Source: Nocardioides szechwanensis (GTDB lineage Bacteria; Actinomycetota; Actinomycetes; Propionibacteriales; Nocardioidaceae). From it: a stretch of 64,000 bases of DNA. Numbering within the stretch: position 1 is the stretch's first letter; each line of letters begins with the position of its first letter. Both the position numbers and the translations under genes were made by a program. The notes below the pieces were generated by a model. That model had not been told where the DNA came from, searched no databases, and saw only the letters and a list, made by a program, of their open reading frames with translations. Where the stretch lies: the NCBI RefSeq assembly GCF_900103935.1, contig NZ_FNIC01000003.1, positions 186,001 through 250,000 on the forward strand, read 5' to 3'. Below are positions 40,997 to 48,336 of this stretch, in pieces.

Positions 40997-42235
40997 CTAG
41001 ACCCTGGTCGCGAGCGCTGCGGCGAACGACGGCGTCAGGGGCAACAGCGGGAGCAGCGCCGCCTGGTAGGCGTGGTAAACGTCGGGTTTCCCCGGCCAGG
41101 TCGCGCCCGACGGGCGGTTGTGCTCGTCGAGCTCGTGGGTCCAGGAGCCACGCTCGTGGTCGACCAGGCAGCGGTCGATGTGTGCCCACCACTCCTCCCG
41201 CCGCTCCTGCCAGCGCAGGTCGCCGGTCGCGCGCCACAGCACCTCGGCGGTGTTGACCGCCTCGGCCGCCACCCAGTGCATCCGGGCACGTACGACGGGC
41301 GCCCCCTGCCAGTCGGTCGTGTAGACGAACCCCTCCGCCCCGTCGACCGCCCAGCCGTCCGCCACGGCCCGCTCCGCCAGCTCAGATGCGGCGACGAGCA
41401 GCCCGGCGGGAGCGGCGTCGCCCAGCGACTCCGCGACCGCCACCAGCAGCCGGGCCCACTCGAGGCCGTGACCGACCGTGGCGCCGTACGGCTGGAACGG
41501 GTGGGCGGGCTCGTCGCGGTGGTGCTCCAGCAGCGGCTGCCACTGCTCGTCGAAGTGCTCGGGGATCCGCCACTGGTTGACCCCCGCCCACGCCACCACC
41601 CGCTCGGCGACCCGCCCGGCGCGCTCGTGCCAGGTCTGGTCGCCCGTGACGTCTCCGGCGGCCAGCAGCGCCTCGACGGTGTGCATGTTGGCGTTGATGC
41701 CGCGGTAGGGGTCGAGGTGGGTCCAGGCGCGGTCCCACTGGTCCACGACGAGTCCCTGGGCGTCGTCCCAGAAGTGCTCCTCGAGACACGCGAGCGCGTC
41801 GGCCAGCAGGTCGCGCCCACCGTCGATGCCGGCCGCGGCCGCCGAGCTGGCCGCCAGCACCACGAAGGCGTGGCCGTAGGCCTGCTTGCTCGCGTCGACC
41901 ACCCCGTCGTCGTCGACCGCGGCGAACCAGCCGCCGTGCTCATGGTCGAACAGGCTCGTCCGCAGGGAGCGGACCCCGTGCTCCGCGAGCAGCCGGAGCT
42001 CGGCGGCGTCCGGCCCGCCGGGGGCCGGGTCCTCCGCGGCCAGCAGCCCCAGAGCGAACACATGGGTCATCCGGCAGGTGATCCAGAGCTCCACCGGTCG
42101 CGCCCGGTCGACAGACCCCAGCGCGTCGAGGTAGCCGAAGCCGCTCGGGCGCCGCGCGCCCCGAGCGAAGCGGAGAAGGTCGGCACGCTGGTTGGCGAGG
42201 TACGCCGGGCCGCCGGGCGTCGCGTCGTGCGTCAC
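40997..42235 (-). CDS. AGE-family sugar epimerase/isomerase
   Basis: A 412-residue (alpha/alpha)6-barrel protein of the N-acylglucosamine 2-epimerase family. Family motifs include CRMTHVFALG (about 54), AYGHAFVVLAAS (about 118), INANMHTVEALL (about 178), GHGLEWARLL (about 244) and GKPDVYHAYQAAL (about 388). The two paired His residues needed for proton transfer are within these segments. The layout matches the mannose / sulfoquinovose isomerase (YihS) group more than GlcNAc 2-epimerase, but that is a judgement. The GTG start at 42235 overlaps the stop of the ImmA/IrrE-like gene (GTGA). Confidence 0.85.
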   Translation of the reverse strand: MTHDATPGGPAYLANQRADLLRFARGARRPSGFGYLDALGSVDRARPVELWITCRMTHVFALGLLAAEDPAPGGPDAAELRLLAEHGVRSLRTSLFDHEHGGWFAAVDDDGVVDASKQAYGHAFVVLAASSAAAAGIDGGRDLLADALACLEEHFWDDAQGLVVDQWDRAWTHLDPYRGINANMHTVEALLAAGDVTGDQTWHERAGRVAERVVAWAGVNQWRIPEHFDEQWQPLLEHHRDEPAHPFQPYGATVGHGLEWARLLVAVAESLGDAAPAGLLVAASELAERAVADGWAVDGAEGFVYTTDWQGAPVVRARMHWVAAEAVNTAEVLWRATGDLRWQERREEWWAHIDRCLVDHERGSWTHELDEHNRPSGATWPGKPDVYHAYQAALLPLLPLTPSFAAALATRV

Positions 42236-42684
42236 GGGGCCAGCGTAGGACCGTCGGAGGTCTCGAGCCCGTCGCGTGCGGCCCGGGCCTGGCTCAGCTC
42301 TGCACGCTCTCGGTCCGTCAGGTGGCGGAGGCGGACGCGGACGGTGTCCTCGTCGACCCAGAGCTCGAGGGCCTGCTCCTCGAGATGGTCACTCCACTTG
42401 ACGGCCTCGACGAGCGCCGGCAGCGGGATGATCCGGCCGGCGGCGATGCGTGCGACCTCGCGCTCCTCCCAGTCACCCGGAGCGCAGGGCGACCCCCGCT
42501 CCAGGTGGACGAGCTCGTGGGTCAGCGTCGAGCGCCGCTCGTCCTGAAGCAGCGTGGGGCACAGGGTGATGGTGCGGGTGCGCAGGTCGAGGATGCCGAC
42601 GTTGCCCTCACCGGGGTCGTCGAACACCACCGTCACGTCGGGCCGCCGAGCCACGGCGCGCCACGGGTTCCACCTGCTCACCAT
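42232..42684 (-). CDS. ImmA/IrrE-type metallopeptidase-like protein
   Basis: A 150-residue protein containing the zincin signature LTHELVHLE (about residues 55-63, HExxH), followed by a C-terminal Glu-rich helix region (REVARIAAGRIIPL). This is the pattern of ImmA/IrrE-family proteases, which cleave HTH repressors in phage and mobile-element switches. An HTH gene precedes it by 35 bases, as expected for that pairing. Its stop overlaps the AGE epimerase start, so it could be part of an HTH-ImmA-AGE operon. The start chosen is ATG at 42684. Confidence 0.8.
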   Translation of the reverse strand: MVSRWNPWRAVARRPDVTVVFDDPGEGNVGILDLRTRTITLCPTLLQDERRSTLTHELVHLERGSPCAPGDWEEREVARIAAGRIIPLPALVEAVKWSDHLEEQALELWVDEDTVRVRLRHLTDRERAELSQARAARDGLETSDGPTLAP

Positions 42685-42719
42685 GCGGGGCGACCGTAGC
42701 CGTGCCCGCCGACATCGCC

Positions 42720-43097
42720 CTACGACCCGTCTGGATCCTGGGATCCCTGCGTCGCAGCGGCATCCTGCTCCTCGCGCAGCCGCCTGCCCCGCGAGCTGCC
42801 GGGCCGAGCCGCCGTCGGCACGGTCGAGAGGTCGCCCGCGCGGGCGCGGGCGCGGGCGACCCCGGCGGGCAGGTATTCGGCGCTCACCAGCAGGGCGTGG
42901 ACCAGCTCCTCGTAGTCGACGCGCAGGGTGTCGGCGAGGGCCACGACGACGTCGACCTTCGGCAGCGCCGGGACCCCACGAGCACGCCACGCCGTGAACG
43001 TGCCGTGGTTGAGGCGCGCCTTGCGCTGCACTGCCGCCTCCGTGGCGCCGGTGTCGTCGCAGTAGTGCTGCAGTAGGTCCCAGAACGTCACGGGCAA
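42720..43097 (-). CDS. Helix-turn-helix protein (XRE-like)
   Basis: A 125-residue protein with a Cro/C1-type DNA-binding region at about 5-65 (TGATEAAVQRKARLNHGTF, then TAWRARGVPALPKVDVVVAL) and a basic, Pro/Arg-rich tail. The start may be TTG at 43097, with GGAGGG 11 bases upstream, or GTG at 43091. It is followed by an ImmA/IrrE-like gene and is divergent from a second HTH gene at 43298. It is a candidate for binding the repeated CTCTAC half-sites in the intergenic region. Confidence 0.7.
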   Translation of the reverse strand: MPVTFWDLLQHYCDDTGATEAAVQRKARLNHGTFTAWRARGVPALPKVDVVVALADTLRVDYEELVHALLVSAEYLPAGVARARARAGDLSTVPTAARPGSSRGRRLREEQDAAATQGSQDPDGS

Positions 43098-43131
43098 GAG
43101 ATTGCCGACCCTCCGATGGCTGAGGAAAAGC

Positions 43132-43262
43132 GTCTACCGCTGATTGTGCCCGAGGACGGCGCTCCCGCGCCTGAATGGCAAGGCCGGACTCTACGTATCG
43201 TCTACCTAAAGTAGAGCACACCTCTACACGTAATTGACAGTGTCCGCGAGCCGGGTCACGAT
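43132..43262. promoter_or_regulatory. Intergenic control region with 11-base-phased half-sites and a promoter
   Basis: Half-sites of CTCTAC type start at 43189 (CTCTAC), 43200 (GTCTAC), 43211 (GTAGAG, inverted) and 43222 (CTCTAC), exactly 11 bases apart. 43211-43227 forms a perfect palindrome with a 5-base gap. A further GTCTAC lies at 43132. A -35-like TTGACA is at 43234-43239 with a weak -10 (CACGAT, 43257-43262) after 17 bases. This is the shared region of the two divergent HTH genes. Confidence 0.6.
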
Positions 43263-43297
43263 TCGACCACCACAGCAGCACTGCGGAGGCCAAGAAG

Positions 43298-43525
43298 ATG
43301 CAGCTCAGCTCACCCGAGATGCTCGCCGCGACGATGAGGCGTCGCGGCCTCTCGCTGGCCGACCTCGCCCGCCAGTGCGGCTGCAGCAAGTCGATGGTCG
43401 GCCACCTGGTGACCGGCCACAAGACGACCTGCACACGAGACCTCGCCGAGCGCATCGCCGACGCGCTGGACGCCCCCCTCGAGCTCCTCTTCTTCGTCCC
43501 TCCGACCCGAGGCGACGACCCCTGA
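43298..43525 (+). CDS. Small helix-turn-helix regulator (XRE/Cro family)
   Basis: A 75-residue protein made almost entirely of one HTH domain: LAATMRRRGLSLADLARQCG followed by CSKSMVGHLVTGHKT. The length leaves no room for a sensor domain. ATG at 43298 has GGAGG 8 bases upstream. It is the first gene of the rightward operon, 36 bases before the secreted-protein gene, and probably represses or activates it through the phased half-sites upstream. Confidence 0.85.
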   Translation: MQLSSPEMLAATMRRRGLSLADLARQCGCSKSMVGHLVTGHKTTCTRDLAERIADALDAPLELLFFVPPTRGDDP

Positions 43526-43561
43526 CGCACCACCCCACACCCATCTCGGAAAGGAACCACC

Positions 43562-44059
43562 ATGCACCGCACCTCCCTCACCCGCCTCGACGCCCGGCTC
43601 CTCGCGGCCGCCGTCCTCAGCGGCCTCTTCGTGACCTCGGTCCCCGCCGCCTATGCGGCGGAACAGGACTGGTACTCCCGGTCCACCCCGCTGACGGCCG
43701 TGGAGGACGGCGAGGCCCAGGCTCTCGCCTACGGCACGTCGTACACCAAGGACGGCTACCTCAAGAACCACACCTACTACCGCGATCCCCGCGCGGGGGG
43801 AGACGCCGTCTACACCGAGACCGGCTACACCTACTTCGCTCCCGACCAGGACGGCGGCTCGTCCTGGAGCGAGTACGGCGACAGCGACCAGAGCGACCGC
43901 AGCTCGAGCGGCGCGTGGGTCGACCAGTACGACAAGGACGACTACTCCAGCAGCCACTCCGACGCCGACAAGGGCCGGGTCCACTCCAAGGTGTGCGAGG
44001 ACCAGGACTGGAGTCCCGACGCGTGCAGTCGGCGACCGTTCTTCACGTTCACCCTGTGA
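43562..44059 (+). CDS. Unrecognised secreted protein, Tyr/Asp/Ser-rich
   Basis: A 165-residue protein with a clean signal peptide (residues 1-32, LLAAAVLSGLFVTSVPAAYA, then AEQ). The mature part is about 133 residues, acidic and rich in Tyr, Asp and Ser, with GGD/GGS turns. It has two Cys near the C-terminus (VCEDQDWSPDAC) that could form one disulfide, and ends in RRPFFTFTL. There is no membrane segment or known domain that I recognise. AAAGGA precedes the ATG. Its stop overlaps the start of the ABC ATPase gene (GTGA), so it is coupled to the transporter. By arrangement it may be a bacteriocin-like or signalling polypeptide (compare the lactococcin 972 layout), but no family match is claimed. 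Confidence 0.7.
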   Translation: MHRTSLTRLDARLLAAAVLSGLFVTSVPAAYAAEQDWYSRSTPLTAVEDGEAQALAYGTSYTKDGYLKNHTYYRDPRAGGDAVYTETGYTYFAPDQDGGSSWSEYGDSDQSDRSSSGAWVDQYDKDDYSSSHSDADKGRVHSKVCEDQDWSPDACSRRPFFTFTL

Positions 44060-44808
44060 CCGAAGTCGCTCCGGGGCTGCGGGTGTCGGAGCTGCGGTGT
44101 CACTACCCACCCGCAAGCGCGGCGGTGGTCGACATCGGCGAGCTGACCCTTGGCCCTGGAGCAACGGGGCTGGTCGGCGTCAACGGCGCGGGCAAGACCA
44201 CGCTGCTGTTGACGCTGGCCGGCGCCCGCCGCCCCCAGCACGGCACCGTCACCCTCGACGGGGTCGATCTCTACGGACGTGACCGGCGTGAGATCGTCAC
44301 CCGCATCGGCTTCATGCCGCAGGAGCTCGACCTTCCCCGGGAGCTGCGCGTCGCCGACGCGGTGTCCTACGTCAGCTGGTTGCGCGGCGTGCCGGGCCGC
44401 GTCGCCGCCACCCGCGAGCCGGAGCTGTTGGAGCTCGTCGGTCTGCAGGACCGGCGCACGGACCGGCTCGGACGGCTCTCCGGCGGCATGCGCAGGCGGC
44501 TGGTGCTCGCCACCGCGCTCGTGACGGCGCCGGGCGTTCTCCTGCTGGACGAGCCGACGACGGGCCTGGACCCTGAGCAGCGCGCCAACCTGCGCGCCCT
44601 GCTCATGGACCTCCCGGGCGCCACGGTCACGGTCCTCAGCAGTCACGTCATGGAGGACGTCGAACAGATGACCACCCGCATCGCCGTCCTCGACGAGGGT
44701 CGCGTCCTCCACCACGGAGGCACCGCGGCGTTCGTCGAGGAGCGCGGCGGGCCGCACCGATCGGCCGAGCTCGCGTTCCTCACGACCCTCTCGGGGGCCC
44801 GGTCATGA
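44056..44808 (+). CDS. ABC transporter ATP-binding protein
   Basis: A 250-residue ATPase of the ABC-2 / CcmA-like type. Walker A is GVNGAGKTTL (about 40), the Q-loop is MPQELDL, the signature is LSGGMRRRLVLA (about 142), Walker B is VLLLDEPTTGLDP (about 163) and the H-loop is LSSHVMED. The GTG at 44056 overlaps the secreted-protein stop. The membrane partners follow directly. Export of the secreted protein is unlikely to be its only role, since that protein has a Sec signal. Self-protection or export of a second molecule is possible. Confidence 0.9.
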   Translation: MTEVAPGLRVSELRCHYPPASAAVVDIGELTLGPGATGLVGVNGAGKTTLLLTLAGARRPQHGTVTLDGVDLYGRDRREIVTRIGFMPQELDLPRELRVADAVSYVSWLRGVPGRVAATREPELLELVGLQDRRTDRLGRLSGGMRRRLVLATALVTAPGVLLLDEPTTGLDPEQRANLRALLMDLPGATVTVLSSHVMEDVEQMTTRIAVLDEGRVLHHGGTAAFVEERGGPHRSAELAFLTTLSGARS

Positions 44809-46085
44809 CCGGCCGCCTCGCTGGGTACGTCACCTGGCTGGGCGACCGGCGCACGGTGTTGCTCGGCCTGGTGGCGCTGGTCGCCGTGGGGCTCGTCCCC
44901 TCGCTCAGTCGCGGGGCCGACTGGCTGGGCTCCTGGAAGATGGCGCTCGACGCCGGCACCTTCAGCCTCACGCTGATCGGCCCGGTCGCTGCCGGGATCG
45001 CCTGCGCGACGTACGTCCGGCTCGCGACCTCCGGAGTCGAGCCGCTCCTGCGGACCGGGCCGCGCCCGTGGTGGCCCTGGCTGCGACCCGCCCTCTCGAT
45101 CTGGGGCCTCGCCGCCGTCGCCATGTCCGCGATCACGCTGGGGGTCACGACGTCAGCCGCGCTGGCGGGCGCCGTGCCCTACTACGACACCCTCTGGGTG
45201 CTGGTCCCGGCGCTCTGCGTGCTGGCGGCCCAGGTCGCTGTGGGCGTGCTTCTGGGCGGGCTCGGCCGCCGAGTCTGGCTGGCTCCGGTCGCCGCGGCAG
45301 CGACGTTCTCCCTCGGGGTGCTCGGCGCCATCGGCGCCATGCCAGAGATCTTTCGCACCGGCGGCCTGGGCGTCACCTACGCGGGCGAGACCTACGACGC
45401 CACGACGCTCGGTCTGCAGACCGGAGCGACACTCGGCGTCGCGGCCGGGCTGCTCCTCCTCTCCAACCGGACGGTCGTGGGGCGCACGGCGATCTCCCGC
45501 GTCGTGATCTCGCTCCTCGTCCTGCTCGGTGCCGTCTGCTACGTCGTGCTCGGCAACGGCATCCATGACCGCTACCGCGCGGTCTCGGACCCCGAGCTCG
45601 TCTGCCGAGGTGACGCCGTGCGCGTGTGCATGGCCCGTGAGACCACCCGGCCGCTGGACGACCTGGTCGAGCGCATGGAGCGGCAGGCGAGTGCGCTTCG
45701 CGAGCTCGGGCTGGAGCTGCCACCGAGGTACGTCGACTACCTGGCGGGCAGCGATGACGAGCGACAAGGAGGCGTCATGCTCCTCGTGGAAGAGACGCTC
45801 GCCAGCACCGTCTCCGATGAGACGGCCGCCCGAGTGCTCACCACCCCGGCGCAGTGTGCGGCCTACCGCTCCGACATCGCACCTCCCGAGGCGTCGTTCG
45901 ACACTCGTCGCCTGCTCGCCCGCTGGCTGTTGTTCCGGGCCGGCCTGTTGCAGCCGCGCGTCGATGACTTCGACCGCGAGTGGCTGGAGTCGGGCCTCGA
46001 GGAACAGCGCTCCTGGGTGACGACCACCTACGAGCAGCTGCGGAGCTGTGACCTCGACGCGTTGAGGCTTCCAGCAGGTGTCTAG
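44805..46085 (+). CDS. ABC transporter-associated membrane protein with large extracytoplasmic C-terminal domain
   Basis: A 426-residue protein. About six hydrophobic segments occupy residues 18-250 (for example LLGLVALVAVGLVPSL and VVISLLVLLGAVCYVVLGNG). The C-terminal 170 residues are soluble, with four Cys (LVCRGDAVRVC, PAQC, RSC) that could form disulfides outside the cell. I do not recognise the family. Its ATG overlaps the ATPase stop (ATGA), and the next membrane gene overlaps its 3' end by 8 bases. It is therefore the likely main permease of the operon. Confidence 0.75.
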   Translation: MTGRLAGYVTWLGDRRTVLLGLVALVAVGLVPSLSRGADWLGSWKMALDAGTFSLTLIGPVAAGIACATYVRLATSGVEPLLRTGPRPWWPWLRPALSIWGLAAVAMSAITLGVTTSAALAGAVPYYDTLWVLVPALCVLAAQVAVGVLLGGLGRRVWLAPVAAAATFSLGVLGAIGAMPEIFRTGGLGVTYAGETYDATTLGLQTGATLGVAAGLLLLSNRTVVGRTAISRVVISLLVLLGAVCYVVLGNGIHDRYRAVSDPELVCRGDAVRVCMARETTRPLDDLVERMERQASALRELGLELPPRYVDYLAGSDDERQGGVMLLVEETLASTVSDETAARVLTTPAQCAAYRSDIAPPEASFDTRRLLARWLLFRAGLLQPRVDDFDREWLESGLEEQRSWVTTTYEQLRSCDLDALRLPAGV

Positions 46086-46647
46086 CCGGCTCGCCGTCGC
46101 GAGGGCGTGGGGCGTGCCGCGGACCTTGTTGCTGGCGCTGCTGCTTGCCGGCATGGCGCAGTTCGTCGCCACCAGCTACGTCGGGATGCCGTCGTTCGAG
46201 GCCGAGATCCCGGCGCTCGACCTGGTGCCACCCGCGGCCGCACTCGTCCTGGCCGCGCCCCTGGTCGACCAGACGCCCGACCTCACGCTCCGCGCCGGTC
46301 GACCCCTGGGGCAGGTGCTCCTCCTGCGCTACGTCGCCACGCACACCGCCGGCGCGATCGTCGTCGCCTCGCTCGCGCTGTCCGGCTGGTCGTTCGAACG
46401 GTCGTTGGTGGTCGTGCTGTTCCTGGCCGGCAGCGCGGTCGCCGCGGCCGGGCTCGGCGCTTGGCACTGGGTGCCGATGATGGCCGGGTCCTACGTGTGG
46501 CTGCTCCGGAGCCAGCACCTCGATGACCTAGATGACGCCGACGTCCCCGTCGCAGCCGCCGCCGCTGCCCTCGTGGCTGCAGGCGTGATCTACGTCTGCG
46601 CGGGCCTCTACCGCACCCACCGCACCCGGTGCCCGCGCGGCGGGTGA
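46078..46647 (+). CDS. Small polytopic membrane protein of the ABC operon
   Basis: A 189-residue protein with about five membrane segments (LLALLLAGMAQFVATSY, LVPPAAALVLAAPLV, GAIVVASLALSGWSF, LVVVLFLAGSAVAAAGLGAW and VAAAAAALVAAGVIYV). There is no recognised domain. The GTG start at 46078 lies within the 3' end of the previous gene. It probably forms the transporter together with the 426-residue protein. It is the last gene of the run; the ABC-F gene follows after 24 bases and could be read through. Confidence 0.65.
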   Translation: MSSRLAVARAWGVPRTLLLALLLAGMAQFVATSYVGMPSFEAEIPALDLVPPAAALVLAAPLVDQTPDLTLRAGRPLGQVLLLRYVATHTAGAIVVASLALSGWSFERSLVVVLFLAGSAVAAAGLGAWHWVPMMAGSYVWLLRSQHLDDLDDADVPVAAAAAALVAAGVIYVCAGLYRTHRTRCPRGG

Positions 46648-46671
46648 CGTGGACACCTCTACCATCGCGAG

Positions 46672-48336
46672 GTGAGTGCCACCCTCGTCGCCAAGGGCCT
46701 GTCCGGGGGACACGCCCACCGCACGCTGTTCGACGGGCTCGACCTGACCGTCGCACCGGGCGACGTCGTCGGGGTCGTCGGCGCCAACGGGGCCGGCAAG
46801 ACCACGTTGCTGCGACTGCTGGCCGGCCAGGACGCGCCGTCGGCGGGCACGGTCTCGACGGCTCCCTCAGACGCGTTCGTCGGGTGGCTGCCGCAGGAGC
46901 ACGAGCGGGTCCCCGGCGAGACGGTCGCGCGCTACCTCGCCCGGCGGACGGGCGCGGCGGCGGCGGCCGAGGAGATGGAGGCCACGGCCTCCGCGCTGGG
47001 CTCCGGCGCCGCCGGCGCGGACGACGCGTACGCCGTCGCGCTCGACCACTGGCTGGCGAGCGGCGCCCCCGACCTGGAGGACCGGATCCCCGCGGTGCTG
47101 GGCGACCTGCGGCTCGGCGTCGGCAGCGAGGCCCTGATGACGTCGCTGTCGGGCGGGCAGGCGGCCCGGGTCGGCTTGGCCGCGCTGCTGCTCAGCCGGT
47201 TCGACGTCGCCCTCCTCGACGAGCCGACCAACGACCTCGACCTCGACGGGCTCGAGCGGCTGGAGAACCTGGTCACCGGGATGCGCAACGGCATCGTGCT
47301 GGTCTCCCACGACCGCGAGTTCCTGGCCCGCTGCGTCACGCGCATCGTCGACCTCGACCTGGCGCAGCGGCAGGTGCGGGTCTACGACGGCGGCTACGAC
47401 GCCTACCTCGAGGAGCGAGACGTCGCACGACGTCACGCGCGCGAGGCCTACGAGCAGTTCGCGGACACCAAGGCCGACCTGGTCTCGCGGGCCCGCACCC
47501 AGCGGGAGTGGAGCTCGCAGGGCGTCCGCAACGCGATCAAGAAGAGCCCGGACAACGACAAGATCCGCCGTCGCGCGCAGACCGAGTCATCGGAGAAGCA
47601 GGCCCAGAAGGTCCGGCAGATGGAGTCGCGGATCGCCCGGCTGGAGGAGGTCGAGGAGCCACGCAAGGAGTGGGAGCTGCGCTTCGACATCGCCGCCGCG
47701 CCGCGCTCGAGCAGCGTGGTCGCGACCCTCGACGAGGCGACGGTCCGTCACGGCGACTTCGTGCTCGGGCCGGTCTCGCTCCAGGTCAACGCGGCCGAGC
47801 GGATCGGGATCACCGGGCCCAACGGCGCGGGCAAGACCACCCTCCTCCGGCTGCTGCTCGGCCAGGTGGCGCCCGACAGCGGCCGCGCCTCGCTGGGGGC
47901 CACGCTCGCGGTCGGCGAGATCGACCAGGCTCGCGGCGTGCTGCACGAGGACGACCTGCTCGGCGACGCGTTCGGGGCCGCCGTACCCGACCTCTCCCCC
48001 GCCGACGCGCGGACGCTGCTCGCGAAGTTCGGTCTCAAGGCCGACCAGGTCGGCAGCCTGGTGAGCCGGCTCTCGCCCGGCGAGCGCACCCGCGCCGCGA
48101 TGGCACTGCTCCAGGCGCGCGCCGTCAACGTGCTCGTCCTCGACGAGCCCACCAACCACCTCGACCTACCCGCGATCGAGCAGCTCGAGCAGGCCCTCGA
48201 CGCCTACGCGGGTGCGCTGCTGCTGGTCTCCCACGACCGGCGACTGCTGGACAACGTCCACCTCGACCAACGGTGGCGGGTCGAGGGCGGGCAGGTCACC
48301 ACTGCGCTCGCTACGGAACCTCGACCAACGAGCTGA
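46672..48336 (+). CDS. ABC-F family ATPase
   Basis: A 554-residue soluble protein with two ABC domains and no membrane segment. Walker A motifs are GANGAGKTT (about 39) and GPNGAGKTT (about 382). Signatures are LSGGQAARVGLAALL (about 160) and LSPGERTRAAMALLQ (about 463). Walker B motifs are VALLDEPTNDLD and VLVLDEPTNHLD. The linker between the domains is charged, as in translation factors such as EttA and in ribosome-protection resistance proteins. It probably acts on the ribosome. Whether it confers antibiotic tolerance, or protection linked to the operon upstream, is unknown. The GTG start is at 46672. Its 3' end overlaps the convergent C11 peptidase gene by 26 bases. Confidence 0.9.
   Translation: MSATLVAKGLSGGHAHRTLFDGLDLTVAPGDVVGVVGANGAGKTTLLRLLAGQDAPSAGTVSTAPSDAFVGWLPQEHERVPGETVARYLARRTGAAAAAEEMEATASALGSGAAGADDAYAVALDHWLASGAPDLEDRIPAVLGDLRLGVGSEALMTSLSGGQAARVGLAALLLSRFDVALLDEPTNDLDLDGLERLENLVTGMRNGIVLVSHDREFLARCVTRIVDLDLAQRQVRVYDGGYDAYLEERDVARRHAREAYEQFADTKADLVSRARTQREWSSQGVRNAIKKSPDNDKIRRRAQTESSEKQAQKVRQMESRIARLEEVEEPRKEWELRFDIAAAPRSSSVVATLDEATVRHGDFVLGPVSLQVNAAERIGITGPNGAGKTTLLRLLLGQVAPDSGRASLGATLAVGEIDQARGVLHEDDLLGDAFGAAVPDLSPADARTLLAKFGLKADQVGSLVSRLSPGERTRAAMALLQARAVNVLVLDEPTNHLDLPAIEQLEQALDAYAGALLLVSHDRRLLDNVHLDQRWRVEGGQVTTALATEPRPTS

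Noticed and set aside
42232-46647. Prophage remnant or integrative element carrying the HTH-ImmA pair
   Set aside because: No integrase, excisionase, relaxase, att repeats or structural genes were found, so the pair is reported only as a regulatory unit.
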